A stretch of 64,000 bases of DNA from Tetraselmis striata. Taxonomy: Eukaryota; Chlorophyta; Chlorodendrophyceae; Chlorodendrales; Chlorodendraceae. The position numbers were made by a program, and so were the translations under genes. This document shows positions 7,331 through 18,531 of the stretch, one piece after another. Position 1 is the stretch's first letter. The number at the start of each line of letters is the position of its first letter. The notes under the pieces were generated by a model, which had not been told where the DNA came from, did not search any database, and worked only from the letters and a program-made list of their open reading frames with translations. The DNA lies in NCBI GenBank assembly GCA_006384855.1, contig VCJN01000215.1, forward strand, positions 18,971 to 82,970, given 5' to 3'.

Positions 7331-8348
7331 CACGACTGCGCCCGCGCCCGCGCCCTGCTCTATCTACCGCCCGCAACAGTCGCAATCGCCTCCATCATGT
7401 TGACGGAACGAGGCGGGCCACCCAAACCGGGTCAAGGCGGGCAGGCCGATGGCTCAGCTAGAGCGCCGACACGAGTGTTAAAAGTAAAGTTCGCCCCGGG
7501 ACATCGGCCGAAGCCGCCCCACTTGACCTCGTGCGCCAGCTGCAGTCGTAGGTCTGGCATAGCCAGTAGACCATTGCCTCATTCGAGCCCCGAAGGGCTA
7601 ATGCATCAACCGAGTAAACCCGGGACACGCCGGGCCGATATTGCCGAAATACATCGGCCAAGAATCGAACCCGGGTCTCTCGCATACGAGACGACCGCTC
7701 TACCGAGCGGACAAGGGATGTACCTTGTAAAGGTTTTGCCGGTATTACGGGTACAGGTACTCGTAATCCGGACAGACGGCCTAGGCGAGCTGGGACCAGG
7801 CCGCCTATCCGCACGTTGGCCCATTTTTCAGGTCCTCATTCAATTCGCGACGTATCTCGGTACGGAATCACTGTGTCTTTGTTACGAGATGAGACAGTAC
7901 CGGTACGAATATGCAGTGACGACTAAGCTCTCACGGCCCGGCCGGTCTCGAGCCGCCGAGCGACTTACATACTTGTAGCCACTCGCTCTACCACTGAGCG
8001 CCCTAGTCAGCATAAGTTCCCGGGTCTGATGGTGGGATCGACCGGGGAACTCATACGACAAGAGTGTTATTATAGGAATTGCCGTCAGAACGCGACTACT
8101 CGTTGACCGCGCGCCGTACTTTACACAGTATCGATGTTCTGCGCCATGTACTAAAAGTCGCCGGCTGACAACTGCGAAATGAGCCTGCCGGCGTGCAATC
8201 TGGGTAGTCTTTCCCCGACAAGGGGTTTAAAGGCCAGTGATAGAATATTCCCAACACCCACTGTTGGATCCCTGTCTAAGGCAAGATCAATACCGTGGTT
8301 ATAGCGAACTATTATTGTACTGGTCGCTACTCGCTAGAGCGCCAGGTA
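7331..8348. other. Mostly gene-free stretch with tRNA-like fragments
   Basis: Apart from the RG-repeat remnant (7,328-7,394) no coding region is supported. The minus strand at 7,651-7,721 has tRNA-like features: a D-arm-like CCGCTCGGTAGAGCGG, an anticodon-like CGTCTCGTATGCGAG and a T-arm GGGTTCGATTC, with ends (ACATCCC/CCGATGT) that pair at only five of seven positions. A second A-box-like GCTCAGTGGTAGAGCG lies on the minus strand near 7,995-8,010. These look like tRNA-derived repeats (SINE heads or pseudo-tRNAs), not intact tRNA genes. Confidence 0.4.
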
Positions 8349-9122
8349 CACTACGCTTCAAACTTAATGGTAAGCGAACTGTCCTCCAGGGGTAGTTGGC
8401 GAGCATTTTTCGAGCATCCACGCATTACGAAAACCCTCCGAGCTGGGGACGCGGGGTGACCTGCCCGTGTTTAGAATTAGTTCGGGGTGCGAAAACTACT
8501 GCTCAAATCGTAGAATTCTGACATTAAGATAATCGATCTATGCCGAATTCGGACTAACGGGGTTTTTTAGATGCTCTTACGCACGCGCGCGCCCTAAGAG
8601 TTGGATACGTGCTTGCCCCACCGTGTAGAGCTACCGGTAGTAGCGCGCTACCTTATGAAGCGGCTGCCAAAAGGTGCGCATGCTCATTACAAAAAATTCG
8701 CCGCCTACACGAGTACGTGCCTCGTGATAGGTGTAGCACTTGTGTAACGCTAATGTACTTTGGCATTATGAGCGGTTGGAAGGCGCGATGCGGGATCACT
8801 CGCGGTACCATGCGAGCACATCTATGGGCAGTCTGTTGCTATAGAGCGATGCCAAAGACTCCTCATGTGCTGCGCGTAGGAATATTTTTTCTGAATATTT
8901 GGGCTAATCTAAACACGAGATGTGCGAAATCCGTGCCTCGTTTTTACATCTACATACACCGCAATGTACACGGCCGAATCAATTCAATCGAAAATATGGG
9001 GGTTGTAGCCAGCACTCCTACCCAACATACCCCTATATTAGGATTGGCGCCACGCGCTTCGATTGCGCGTGAGCACAGACCCTACCCGAAGTAGAGTTTG
9101 CCATTTATTTTGAAGCGTAGTG
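8349..9122. mobile_element. R1, small CACTA-terminated non-autonomous element, intact copy
   Basis: The 774-bp element begins CACTACGCTTCAAA and ends TTTTGAAGCGTAGTG, an inverted pair. The same sequence occurs split into four pieces at 17,587-17,805, 30,954-31,115, 32,783-33,060 and 34,090-34,209, which confirms it as one repeat unit. There is no coding frame of note. Both ends begin CACTA, suggesting a CACTA-derived MITE, but I find no convincing target duplication (left flank GGTA, right flank AGCA), so the class is tentative. Confidence 0.65.
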
Positions 9123-9231
9123 AGCAAGGCAAAAATGTAACATGATTTGGGATGGCAGTACTTTGCACAATAATTACAAGCTGCGCTTTTGCTAACGATG
9201 GCCACCATTTATCATGTAAATATGTCGCGCT

Positions 9232-9410
9232 CTATATGTGACTGCCATGCAGCTCGATCACCTTGCGCAAGTGTCTAGGCATTGACTCGACTGTCTTTTT
9301 AAAATAATCGGGCGGAATTTCAGCTAGCGCCGGTTGGATTGAAGACTTGAAGCTCGTCATCGTCTTGTACCTCTTGCCCATGAGTTTATCGTCAAGCTCG
9401 TTCCATATAA
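9232..9410 (-). pseudogene. Tc1/mariner transposase, C-terminal fragment
   Basis: The minus frame reads IWNELDDKLMGKRYKTMTSF and then EIPPDYFKKTVESMPRHLRK, ending VIELHGSHI and a stop. This is the conserved C-terminal end of Tc1-like transposases: a W-x2-L region after the third catalytic acid, then IPxxYxxxxVESMPxR and a final GxH. The catalytic D-D-E part is missing; upstream sequence belongs to an unrelated plus-strand frame, so this is a truncated remnant. Confidence 0.65.
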
Positions 9411-10001
9411 GCCCGCCGCTCGGCAGACTCGGTTCGCCTCGAACTCCTCGATCCCGAAGCGGCGCGCCTACTACAGGATGTGTGCCGCGACGCAGTACTG
9501 CCGCTGCCGTTTGACGACCAATCACATGGCCGAGCAGTGATCCAAGTCGCAGTCGAACACAGCGAGGACCGCGAGGACCAGCCCACCACCCCGCTCCCAG
9601 GAGTACTGCCCCCGGCGCTGTCCAAACAATTCTTCCGATGCGCGTTGACGGCCAAGGCGATCTGCACCGGCCCCCTGGCCAACCTGGAGCTGCCGACGGT
9701 GGAGCAGCTAGCGGAGGCCATCGCAGCCACCATCAGCCAGCGCACCACCACACCCCCGGAGCTGCACCACGCACAATGGCTGACAGACACCATGACAGCT
9801 GTTGGCGTCGAGATGCACCACTACCACACCGAGCCGACCATGCTGCGCGTGGGGGACGACAACCTCTGCGCCATCTCCCCCGGCAAAGAAGACGAGGAGT
9901 TCGCGGACACCCTGCGCCTAGCAGTGGCCCTCACCTCCCCTATCGCACTACTACGGGCGATACGCCTCCGCACCACACTAGGCTCCCAGCCCGTCTCGTA
10001 A
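9411..10001 (+). CDS. Hypothetical protein, 3' fragment
   Basis: The plus frame is open from the edge of the Tc1 remnant to a stop at 10,001 and reads smoothly (LPTVEQLAEAIAATISQ, then VGVEMHHYHTEPTMLRVGDD). It ends LGSQPVS. A minus-strand fragment at 14,359-14,550 ends ASQPVS with matching flanking DNA (GTCTCGTAATTA), so both may be 3' ends of the same repeat-encoded protein. No domain is recognised. The 5' part is lost at the junction with the Tc1 fragment. Confidence 0.4.
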   Translation, partial: ARRSADSVRLELLDPEAARLLQDVCRDAVLPLPFDDQSHGRAVIQVAVEHSEDREDQPTTPLPGVLPPALSKQFFRCALTAKAICTGPLANLELPTVEQLAEAIAATISQRTTTPPELHHAQWLTDTMTAVGVEMHHYHTEPTMLRVGDDNLCAISPGKEDEEFADTLRLAVALTSPIALLRAIRLRTTLGSQPVS

Positions 10002-10261
10002 TTATGATGTAATACCATGTATTTATCTTGTAATCTTACGAGTAGTATGACACTCGTATGTAGTCATTCCGTGACGTACTCGTAATAAACTGCATCATGC
10101 GCATATTACACTTCCTCGCGACGCTGCATCCAATGCGGACTATTTTTACATCTGCCCCTTGAAGCCCGACAATCTCGATACGCTCTGGCCTAATCCGCGA
10201 TAGCGCGCGCGCGGCAGTGCCTGTGAGGGGCGCGCGGCAGTGGGCGGGCGGAATACATTAT

Positions 10262-10838
10262 TTACATCCGGTTTTGACCGGGACCGCCTCGGCGGCGGGC
10301 ATGCTGCTCGCGGGTGGCGGCAGCGGCTACGGCGGCCCGGCGGCCGGCCCGCGACCCGAGCGCCCCACCGCCCGCCCTGGCCCCCGCACCACCCCGGCCC
10401 CCGACCAGCCCTCCAGCCGCCGGCTTGGCGGGCTGCATGGCCTTCTTGGCCGGGGGCTCCGGGCTACTGCCCTCGTCGACGTTGTCGCCGGGGACGGCTT
10501 GCGTGGCGGCCAGGTTCTTGACCGCGTTGGGGTTGTGCTTGATGATGCCGCCCGCCCTCTTCTGCTGCTGCGCCAGCACGCCCACCAAGCCGTGGAGCTT
10601 TGGCGACGCAGCGGTGCCCGCCAGCGGCAGCGACACGATCTTGTTGCGCTGAACACCCGATAAGATTGGCTTACCGCCGAACGTAGGGACTGGACGGGGG
10701 TCTAACACAGCAACTGCAAAAGTCAGTATACGTGTTGATTGCTTGTCGTGGCGGCGGTGGCCGTGTAATCAAACAAGTGGGAAAACAAACGCGACTCACC
10801 TGCGGCTTCCCAGTGCGGCGTCACCTCGCAGACCTCGA
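10262..10838 (-). CDS. Hypothetical protein, two predicted exons
   Basis: The minus-strand exon at 10,262-10,705 reads AVLDPRPVPTFGGKPILSGV, then KKAMQPAKPAAGGLVGGRGG, to a stop at 10,262. It is preceded by an intron of about 96 bp with consensus ends (GCAG|GTGAGT at about 10,801 and TTTTGCAG|TT at about 10,706). The upstream exon in phase reads EVCEVTPHWEAA. The C-terminal half is Ala/Gly/Arg-rich and basic. Further 5' exons are not identified. I do not recognise the family; clean splice signals argue for a real or recently real gene. Confidence 0.4.
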
Positions 10839-10969
10839 GCTAGCCTAAGGAATCTGAGTGTTGCGTGGCCAGCATTCGTCAAAGACAACGCTGGCATCAC
10901 TGCCTTGTCCTCAGCTGCAGGAGCAACATCAAAAAGTAATGCAGCACGGGGCGGTCAACGCCTGTGAAA

Positions 10970-12180
10970 TTCTAATCCTCTACGCAGTCAAGTCACCCAC
11001 CCGCCGACTCACTGTACCTTGCAGGGTGGACTTCAGCCCCCGGCTCGTGGGAGTATGGCATGGACCGTCGACGGAGGCGTTCTGAACGCCAGTGCCCATG
11101 TCAGATCCCGTTTGTGTGTGGGGGGGGGGGGGGGGGGGGAGACTTTGGTACTGGGTTCAATATCTGCGCACGTGTCGAGTCGGGTACAAACGAGGTAAAA
11201 TACAGCGAGACGACACCCCCATCGGACACTTGGAAACCATGATGGAGGGTGCTGGGGGACGAGCAGCTACGGTACCTGTACTGTCTGGCGAGTGTGCGTC
11301 AGGTAGGCGCAGCCGCTTTCTAAAATAAACAAGTCAGGCGCCGCGCCTGGACGACTCGCGCTCCGTCTTAATATCATACATATTATATCATTATGTTATA
11401 TATAAATTGTATATTATAATGATCCAATATAAATATATAATAAATATATACACATATTATAATAAATTAATATACGCGTCTGCACAAGCCCAATAAACAG
11501 TAATGAGACAAGCGATTGACTATCCCAATACGACGGGGCTGCCAAACGGCTTGTAGTGCCGCGCAAGAGGCCGGTTGGCACACGGTGCACCAAGGCGCAA
11601 AGCGACTTACTCCGGAGCCACAGGCTGCGCTAGCAGGCAGTCTCACATATCAAGAATCAAGCGGGCTACTTCGTACAATAAGGTAAATAGAAGGTGTGTC
11701 CCGCTGCTGTGCCATTCACATGCATCTATGCAATTATAATATATATATATTTATATATATATATATATATATATAAATATGTCTATCATAGCATGCTCTG
11801 ATATGATGTTTATCTTTGATGTCGTGATATGCAAAGCCCGGAATACAAGAAGGGGCAGGTGAAGATCATCGTGGTCGTGATCAAGGCAATCATAGAGCGC
11901 AGGAATGCACATGGGCAAGGGATGGATGGCTGGTCCATCAATACCCCCAACTAGAATTGCAATAAAGTGTGCTTATATGAAGGTGCGATAAATGCATGTA
12001 ATGCAGATTGCGGTTTGAAATTTTGAAGGCATCAATTCAACATCACTTACAATTGCATTCCTGCTGCGATCTATGTCTCGCATGCGTGAAGGTGGTGACA
12101 GCTACACGGACTTTATTGCCAAGGACGGAGGCGTGATCTAGCAAGTCTGAAAACTGTAGAGGGATGGCATTCAGCTGCGC
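10970..12180. other. Gene-free region with poly-G tract and AT-rich island
   Basis: A poly-G tract lies at about 11,119-11,139. From about 11,365 to 11,480 the sequence is almost purely A/T (TTATATATAAATTGTATATT and similar), and at 11,738-11,782 there is an (AT)n microsatellite. This contrasts sharply with the GC-rich surroundings. No coding frame is supported. Confidence 0.5.
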
Positions 12181-12240
12181 GGCAAGCAGTTCTCCGTGCT
12201 GCTGTGGCTTGGATCCAGGAGCATGGCTGCATCAGCGACT

Positions 12241-13272
12241 ACATGGTGCATGAAAGTGTTATCTATCCCATTCGCGCATGTTGGTGTTTTTGGGGCTGGC
12301 ACAGATTCGGCAACAGAGCGCAGGCAGGACGCACCGGCGTAAGCAACCAGACAGCTAGATCTTTAGTCAATACAAATTTGCAGCACATCCATGTAATGCA
12401 AACATGATCCCATTCCATACTGGCCCATGCATGGTGCCGCACACAACATTGCAGCGATGCAGTCACAGAGAGCGAGCGATCAGAGGTAAAGCAAATGAAC
12501 TACATGCCAGTCCAGTCATGTGCCGCGGCACAAGCCAGGTCTACAAAACGGTCAAAAACTAGTTGACCGTCAATCTCTCTCACATTCCTGATCCTTTGCT
12601 GCACATGGTGCATGAAATGGTGATCTATCGCATTCGCGCATGTTGGTGTTTTTGGGTCTGGCACAGATTCGGCCGCAGAGCACAGGCATGACGCACCGGC
12701 GTAAGCAACCAAACAGCTAGATCTTTAGTCAATACAAGTTTGCAGCACATCCATGTAATTCAAACATGATCCCATTCCATACTGGCCCATGCATGGTGCC
12801 GCACACAGCATTGCAGCGATGCAGTCCTGGAGGCCCAGCGATCATAAGTAAAGCAAATGAACTACATGCCAGTCCAGTCATGTGCCGCGGCACAAGCCAA
12901 GTCTACAGAACGGTCAAAAACTAGTTGACCGTCAATCTCTCTCACATTCCTGATCCTTTGCTGCACTTGGTGCATGAAATGGTTATCTATCGCATTCGCG
13001 CATGTTAATGTTTTTGGGGCTGGCACAGATTCGGCCGCAGAGCACAGGGCGCACCGGCGTAAGCAACCAGACAGCTAGACCTTTAGTCAATACAAATTTG
13101 CAGCACATCCATGTAATTCAAACATGATCCCATTCCATACTGGCCCATGCATGGTGCCGCACACAGCATTGCAGCGATGCAGTCCCAGAGGCCGAGCGAT
13201 TATAGGTAAAGCAAATGAATTACCCGCCAGTCCACTCATGTGCCGCGGCACAAGCCAGGTCTACAGAACGGT
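12241..13272. repeat. 362-bp satellite, three tandem units
   Basis: CGCATTCGCGCATGTTGGTG-type sequence recurs at 12,277, 12,639 and 13,001 (period 362). Each unit contains the perfect palindrome TGTGCCGCGGCACA. The first two also contain the hairpin CGGTCAA-AAACTAG-TTGACCG. The units are nearly identical, indicating recent tandem duplication. No convincing protein is encoded. The third unit ends in the middle of CAGAACGGT, where unrelated sequence begins. Confidence 0.85.
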
Positions 13273-14358
13273 GAAACACGTAGGCAAGCTCCGCTCTGCA
13301 CGCCCGCTCGTCGCTCAGGACGGTCCGGACACTTAGGGGGGTGTCGCAGGGCGTGCATCGGCCGTGCACGGGGGGTAGGTCGTTGAGTCGCTCAGCGGCG
13401 CAGCGCACGCATCGCCAAGACAGTCATAATGCACCAGCACACAGCAGCCATATATCACACACCACAGATCACATAGGGGGGTCGACACATATTCAGACCG
13501 GCAGAAACTTTGATATGGTTCTATACTGCCGGATTCTGAAGTTTGACTAGGGCGGGTGCCGGATCTGGTCTAGGGATCACTTTGACAGCGAGGGGAGGAA
13601 GATCGTGGTTAGGCAAAAAAGTCGAGTGCGCACTGTGACTCGCCCGCGCTCACCTGACAAGCTTCGGCCGTGCTCCGCCTGGATGATGGCGAAAACCACC
13701 GTGGCGGCAGGCTTTAGTGTCCTCGAGACGTTGTGCCGGGCCTTGAGTGACCGAACCGTGTATGGTCGCCCCACGAGCGGCGGGCGTGGGCTGGGTTGTG
13801 ATGGCCAATTGACTGTTCGCGGCGCGTCGCGCAAGCATACCGTTATGGGGGCCGCGGCGAGGGCTGCTAATGTGCCGATACCGGTACCCTACAGTTAGCC
13901 GTGGCCAAACGTCCAGCCCTCCTTCCCCTCAGGAATACGGCGCTTGGAGTTGCGACGCCCCATGGCACACCAGTACTTGGCGCCGGCGGCTCGCAGCGTG
14001 TGGGGGTGGGTAGGAGCTACTCACTGGCGCTGCTGCGATGGTTAACTGCTCGCCCGCACTTGTAAAACATCGGTTTGAGCCTTACGATGCGTTGGGCGTT
14101 GGCCGTTGCGAGTCGTCACAGAGCCTATTGTGAAGTGTTAAAGTACAGCATGGCGGGTAACCACGCGAGGGGCGATGTGGGCCCAATGTACTATGGAAAT
14201 AGACAACATGCTACTGGTAGCAGTATTACGGAATGCAGGCCGCCGGGGACTTCTTTGCGACTACCGAGCCTAGCAGAAAAGTGGCGATTACACGGTATAT
14301 ACAGCGATTACAAGCCTATTCCGTGGGAAAATCGCGATTAAGGGCCATTACAGTGTAA
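13273..14358. other. No confidently supported gene
   Basis: A short minus-strand frame at 13,280-13,408 (LNDLPPVHGRCTPCDTPLSV) and a plus-strand frame at 13,605-13,898 (KLRPCSAWMMAKTTVAAGFS) look protein-like but match nothing I recognise and have no splice or start support. They are probably transposon debris. Short GCGATTACA repeats occur at 14,284-14,340. Confidence 0.35.
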
Positions 14359-14550
14359 TTACGAGACAGGCTGGGAGGCTAGTGCATCGTCATCTACCTC
14401 ACGGAGTCCGAGTTCGATCCCTCGGAGCTGCTCATCCACCCCTTCAGCCAGACGATCCGCGAGGCGGGAGAACTGGGTGGCAACACTGGCCACAACCAGA
14501 TCCGACGCGATGCGATAGGCTTGCGTAAGAAGGCCCGGAAGACCGCCCAA
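14359..14550 (-). pseudogene. Hypothetical protein, 3' fragment
   Basis: The minus frame reads ASDLVVASVATQFSRLADRL and ends LASQPVS. The end matches, in protein and DNA, the 3' end of the plus-strand frame at 9,411-10,001. It overlaps the start of the divergent ORF1-like frame. Confidence 0.3.
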
Positions 14551-15578
14551 GCGTCCCTCGTCCTACGAGCCACCGGACGCCCAATCTACACCCTCACCCT
14601 GCAGCTGACCGCCCACCACCACAGCATCATTGGTGGCACCCGCAGCACCGACAGAACTGAGCAGTGGCGCAAGACATTGTCGACAACGTGCGGGAAGATC
14701 AAGGCCACGCCATCACCGGCACCAGCCGAGAGGCGCCATGCCGACACATCACCAGCCCCGCCACTACCGGCAGGCCCAACCGCACTACCTCTTCCAGCGA
14801 CCCCAGCAGCCCAGACCGCACCCATGGTCCGCGACGCTCCCCCCCCCCCCCCCCCCCAGGGTTCGAGCACGTCCCGCCGAGGCGCGGAACGGTTGCGGGC
14901 GCAGTGGCAGCCATCGACCAGCGAGGAGCTGCAACGGAGCGAGCCCCCGGAGCAGCCCCCCGCCCCCCCCCCAAAGCCCCTGCGCGTTCAGCCACAGCCC
15001 CAGCGGCCACTGCCACGACTGGAGCACATGCAGACGAGGAGGAGGAGCTTGACCTCAACTACGAGGAGATGGACAGCGCCATGGAGGTGGACACCACCCA
15101 GGGTGACGCAGCGGAGACACCGGTCGCGGCTATCACATCCCTTGATTCCCCCCAACGCTCAACAACACCCCGCACGTTCAGAGAGGGCACACCCAGCGGC
15201 ACCACAGAAAGACTGGCTGAACTTCAGCACCTCACCACCGCAACCAAGGAGTTGCTCGCACAGTCCTCCCCAGCCAACCAACCCGCAATAGCAGCAGAAC
15301 TGGCCAGCTACGCAGCGGAGACACACCAGCTGCTCCACCCACAACGCCTCTCCATCCAGCTAGAGCGCCACCCCAGCCAGCCCACCCCAGCAGGCGAGGA
15401 CAAGACAGCCACAGCAGTCAAACTTAAGAAGAAGCAGCCCAGGGGCCGCAGCCGCTCAGACGGCGCCACCCGCAACCGCAGCAAGAGCAAGCCACGCCTC
15501 TCTGGCACACGCGGCTCATACATCGAGTGGGAAACAGACGATGATGCAGACCAACCGTCCAGCAGCTCACATCAGTAA
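14521..15578 (+). pseudogene. Retroelement ORF1/gag-like protein, frameshifted
   Basis: One plus frame covers 14,521-14,700 (QASLVLRATGRPIYTLTLQL). The better-coding frame from 14,664 to the stop at 15,578 reads an acidic block (DEEEELDLNYEEMDSAMEVD), a helical block (TERLAELQHLTTATKELLAQ) and a basic RS-rich tail (KKKQPRGRSRSDGATRNRSK). A poly-C tract at 14,841-14,857 ends in CAG and may be an artefact, a slippage site or an acceptor. An acidic-helical-basic, disordered layout is common in ORF1 or gag proteins of algal retroelements. No RT follows. The family assignment is an inference. Confidence 0.35.
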
Positions 15579-16119
15579 GCTGCGGAGCGAGCCAATGCAG
15601 CAACAACCAAGCCAGTTGACTCAAGAACACCGCCCACCACTAACCATGTGCCTGGTCCTGCAGCTCACACACCAACACACACCCGGACCTCATCACACAC
15701 CCCAAGCACACAGTCTGATTCCCACCACCACCACTAGCAACACCCACTCAATTCCATGTTGGAGGGAATCGCAGCCCCCACCAATCATACTAGCCGGCTC
15801 AGCGGTGGATAAATACTGAGCACCACATAGCTATTCCGGTCAGCCCCCTTCCCCCATCACACCTTGGTAGCTGCAGGCGGGATGCTTCGGCTGCCTAAGC
15901 TTGCCTGCTGAGCTCTGGATGGGATAGGCCTGACTTCGGTAGGGACAACAGGCGGGCGCTGCTGTCTTAGCTATAGCCCACTGGATGGAGGAGGGGCTAG
16001 GAAACAATGGAGGATGGCCGGTAGCTTGAACTGTGATAACACTTTGTTTGTGTTCCCCACTGTGGTTACAGATAGCATGTCCTGAGAACAACTCAGTCTG
16101 AGCGAGCGGATGCAACAGA
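15579..16119. other. No confidently supported gene
   Basis: The first 200 bp are CA-rich and could encode a Thr/His-rich tail, but no family is recognised. The rest leads into the truncated 3' end of the Tc1-like transposase, where a TTTCAATTTCAATTTCG microsatellite replaces the normal C-terminus. Confidence 0.35.
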
Positions 16120-16977
16120 CTAGACGTTGTAACCAATTTCATTTTCAATTTCAATTTCGTTCCATATGTTCTCTATCCAGTTCAGATCCGGAGATTTAGG
16201 CGGAGCTTGAAGCATCGACAGTTCTAGTTGATACGTCTGCCACTTTAGGGTGGTGCCCCTCGCAGTGTGAGCTGAGGCCCCATCTTGATAAATTGTGAAG
16301 GGCTGCTCACCAAACATGCGTCGACCTTCAGGGACAAGTGTTTTCTCAATGACTTGCTGGTATTCTTGACTCCCAACGCCTTTCCACCCTGTCCGCAGCC
16401 CTGCCGTACCGCTGACAAGGTGTGCCTTGCTTATGCCATGGACACTAGCACCAAGATATAGGTGCACTGTTGGGCCATGGTGTTCCGTGTCCAAAGTGAC
16501 GCGGTGGCGCGGATTTTGATATCGCTTCTTGCCCGTGGACTTGTGCAACACTGTGTAATGGGAATCGGTAACCATAACACGCTTCCAATCCACATGTAGG
16601 TGTCGATGGCACCACTGCAACCTTGTAGCCATATTGCGGATTGTTAGGTGCTGACGCCGTATAAGGCTCATCCACACGATAGGGGCTCTCCCAATCCGTA
16701 AAGCACGCTGAACGGTGCTTGTAGATGCCTATTTCTGTGTCTTGCTACAGTTGTGCAAACGTCTAGCGATTATCTTCGATCCAACTTTGGTGCGACCAGA
16801 TGCGATACGCTTCGCGGCGGTCACCGCCGCGCCATCTAGCAATCGCTTGCGCCCTTGCCCTTGCTTGTTATCCGGGCCTTCTCCGGCTGCATGCCGTTCC
16901 GCCCAACGTTTCACGAAGCGCACATCACGATGCAATTGCCTAGCCACCGCTGCCACGTCTCCATTCCATGCTTGCAA
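16120..16977 (-). pseudogene. Tc1/mariner-like transposase, broken
   Basis: Two minus frames together make a transposase. The first (16,729-16,977) is a helix-turn-helix domain (VARQLHRDVRFVKRWAERHA). The second (16,120-16,677) holds the catalytic core: VMVTDSHYTV at the first Asp, YQDGASAHTA at the second and SPDLNWIENIWNEIE at the third acid, the D-D34-E pattern of Tc1 elements. The frames differ, so there is a frameshift or stop between 16,678 and 16,728. The C-terminus ends early in a TTTCAA microsatellite. I found no terminal inverted repeats. It is very probably inactive. Confidence 0.8.
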
Positions 16978-17586
16978 TAGTATGGTACCGGCACCGCTTC
17001 CCGATCAGCTTTACTGCTCCGCGGCCTCCGCACCATCTTACTATATATGTATTCAATAGTCAGATACGGCGCTAACGCTGAGCGGCGCGTAGCGCAGCGT
17101 GAGATAGGGATACTTTGCTGGGGCGGTCGCCCGAAGGCTTGTAGTGGTATACCTACAAGGACATAGCTGGCTATATAGGGAATAGGCGGCAAATCCAACA
17201 CAATGCTACCTAACTGCGGTTACTGTCCACAAACACATGCCGGCTGTCCAAACAAATCTTCAAACGATGCACGCCATGCATAGGCTAGGGAACAAAGCTA
17301 AGGGGGCGCGTGGTACGCGCACACGTGACGATGCATGATGCACATGCGAACATTGTCTAAAGTACTGAACACTAACCGATGCCATGCATTATATAGAGTC
17401 ACGTCTATTTTATATTAAGTGTTTACTGCCGATCTCCGAAACCAAGTTCCAAAACCAATATGCGCGCATATCTTGCAAGGGAAACAAAACTAGGGCGTGA
17501 TATTGTACAAAAATGTGTAGCTAGCATGGACGCATTACGTGGCACTGCGATCGCTGGGAGCACTAAGACTTCGTATTTGGGTTGCT
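16978..17586. other. No confidently supported gene
   Basis: Intergenic sequence between the Tc1 remnant and R1. I see no conserved protein, tandem repeat or RNA gene. Confidence 0.4.
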
Positions 17587-17813
17587 CACTACGCTTCAAA
17601 ATTAATGGTAAGCGAATTGTCCTCCAGGGGTAGTTGGGGAGCATTTTTCGAGCATCAACGCATTACGAAAACCCTCCGAGCTAGGGGCGCGGGGTGACAT
17701 GCCGGTGTTTAGAATTAGTTTGGGGTGCGAAAACTACTGCTCAAATCGTATAATTCTGGCATTAAGATAACCGATCTATGCCGAATTCGGACTAACGGGG
17801 TTTTTATGGTCAG

Positions 17814-18054
17814 ATTGGTTATATAGAGGTTTGATTACACCGGGCTATTCTGTCACCGGTACTGGTAACGTTAAGATTCTACAGTAGTTTGAATGCTAGC
17901 GACCAGTACCTGTACTCGCAGTACGCGTACCGCTTGGACTTCCCGATGTCCAACGGCGCTAGCGACAGGATGCGACAACCCTGCTACATGACGCACCCGC
18001 ACCACGAGGGGAGTCCACCTTCTGCATTTGCGCCAGCTTACCAGCTAGCGCAAC
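17814..18054 (+). repeat. DIRS split direct repeat A1
   Basis: 241 bp from ATTGG through CAGCTAGCGCAAC, over 95% identical by eye to 30,596-30,836 and in the same orientation. Confidence 0.85.
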
Positions 18055-18151
18055 GGCGTCGCACCTCTCGTAGGTGTGCAAGGTGTGAATATCTCTACGA
18101 GTGGACGGTCTCGACGACTAGTCTTCCACCACGACACTTGCGCACGCTACG

Positions 18152-18500
18152 ATGGCAGGCGGCAAGAAGGCGGCAGACCCTACGAAGGCAACGCCAGCCG
18201 ACAGTTTGGCCGAATCGCCCGCGTAGCCGACAGAGACGACACGGGACACGACAACGCTTGCGTTACTGCAAGCGCTGGCGTTGAAGGTGGACGCTTTATC
18301 GACCCGCTTGGACGAACAGGACAACCACAAGCACAAGGAGCAGCGCGACATTCCCTCGGACGACGACGAAGTCGGCGAGGGTGGCAAGGAGCCGGAGCAC
18401 GACGCCCGGACAACCGCTGCTACGGGGGGCGCGCGCGACGCCGCGGCCGTGTTCATCGACCCTCGGGATTGGGAAGACCTCTTGCCCCGGGCGTACCAAG

Positions 18501-18531
<31 letters not shown>

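Noticed and set aside
7651-7721. A functional tRNA gene
   Set aside because: The acceptor ends pair at only five of seven positions, the D-arm spacing is off and the anticodon stem has a mismatch.
8349-9122. Calling R1 a definite CACTA element from its CACTA ends
   Set aside because: The inverted ends are good but neither copy shows a matching 3-bp duplication, so the class is left tentative.
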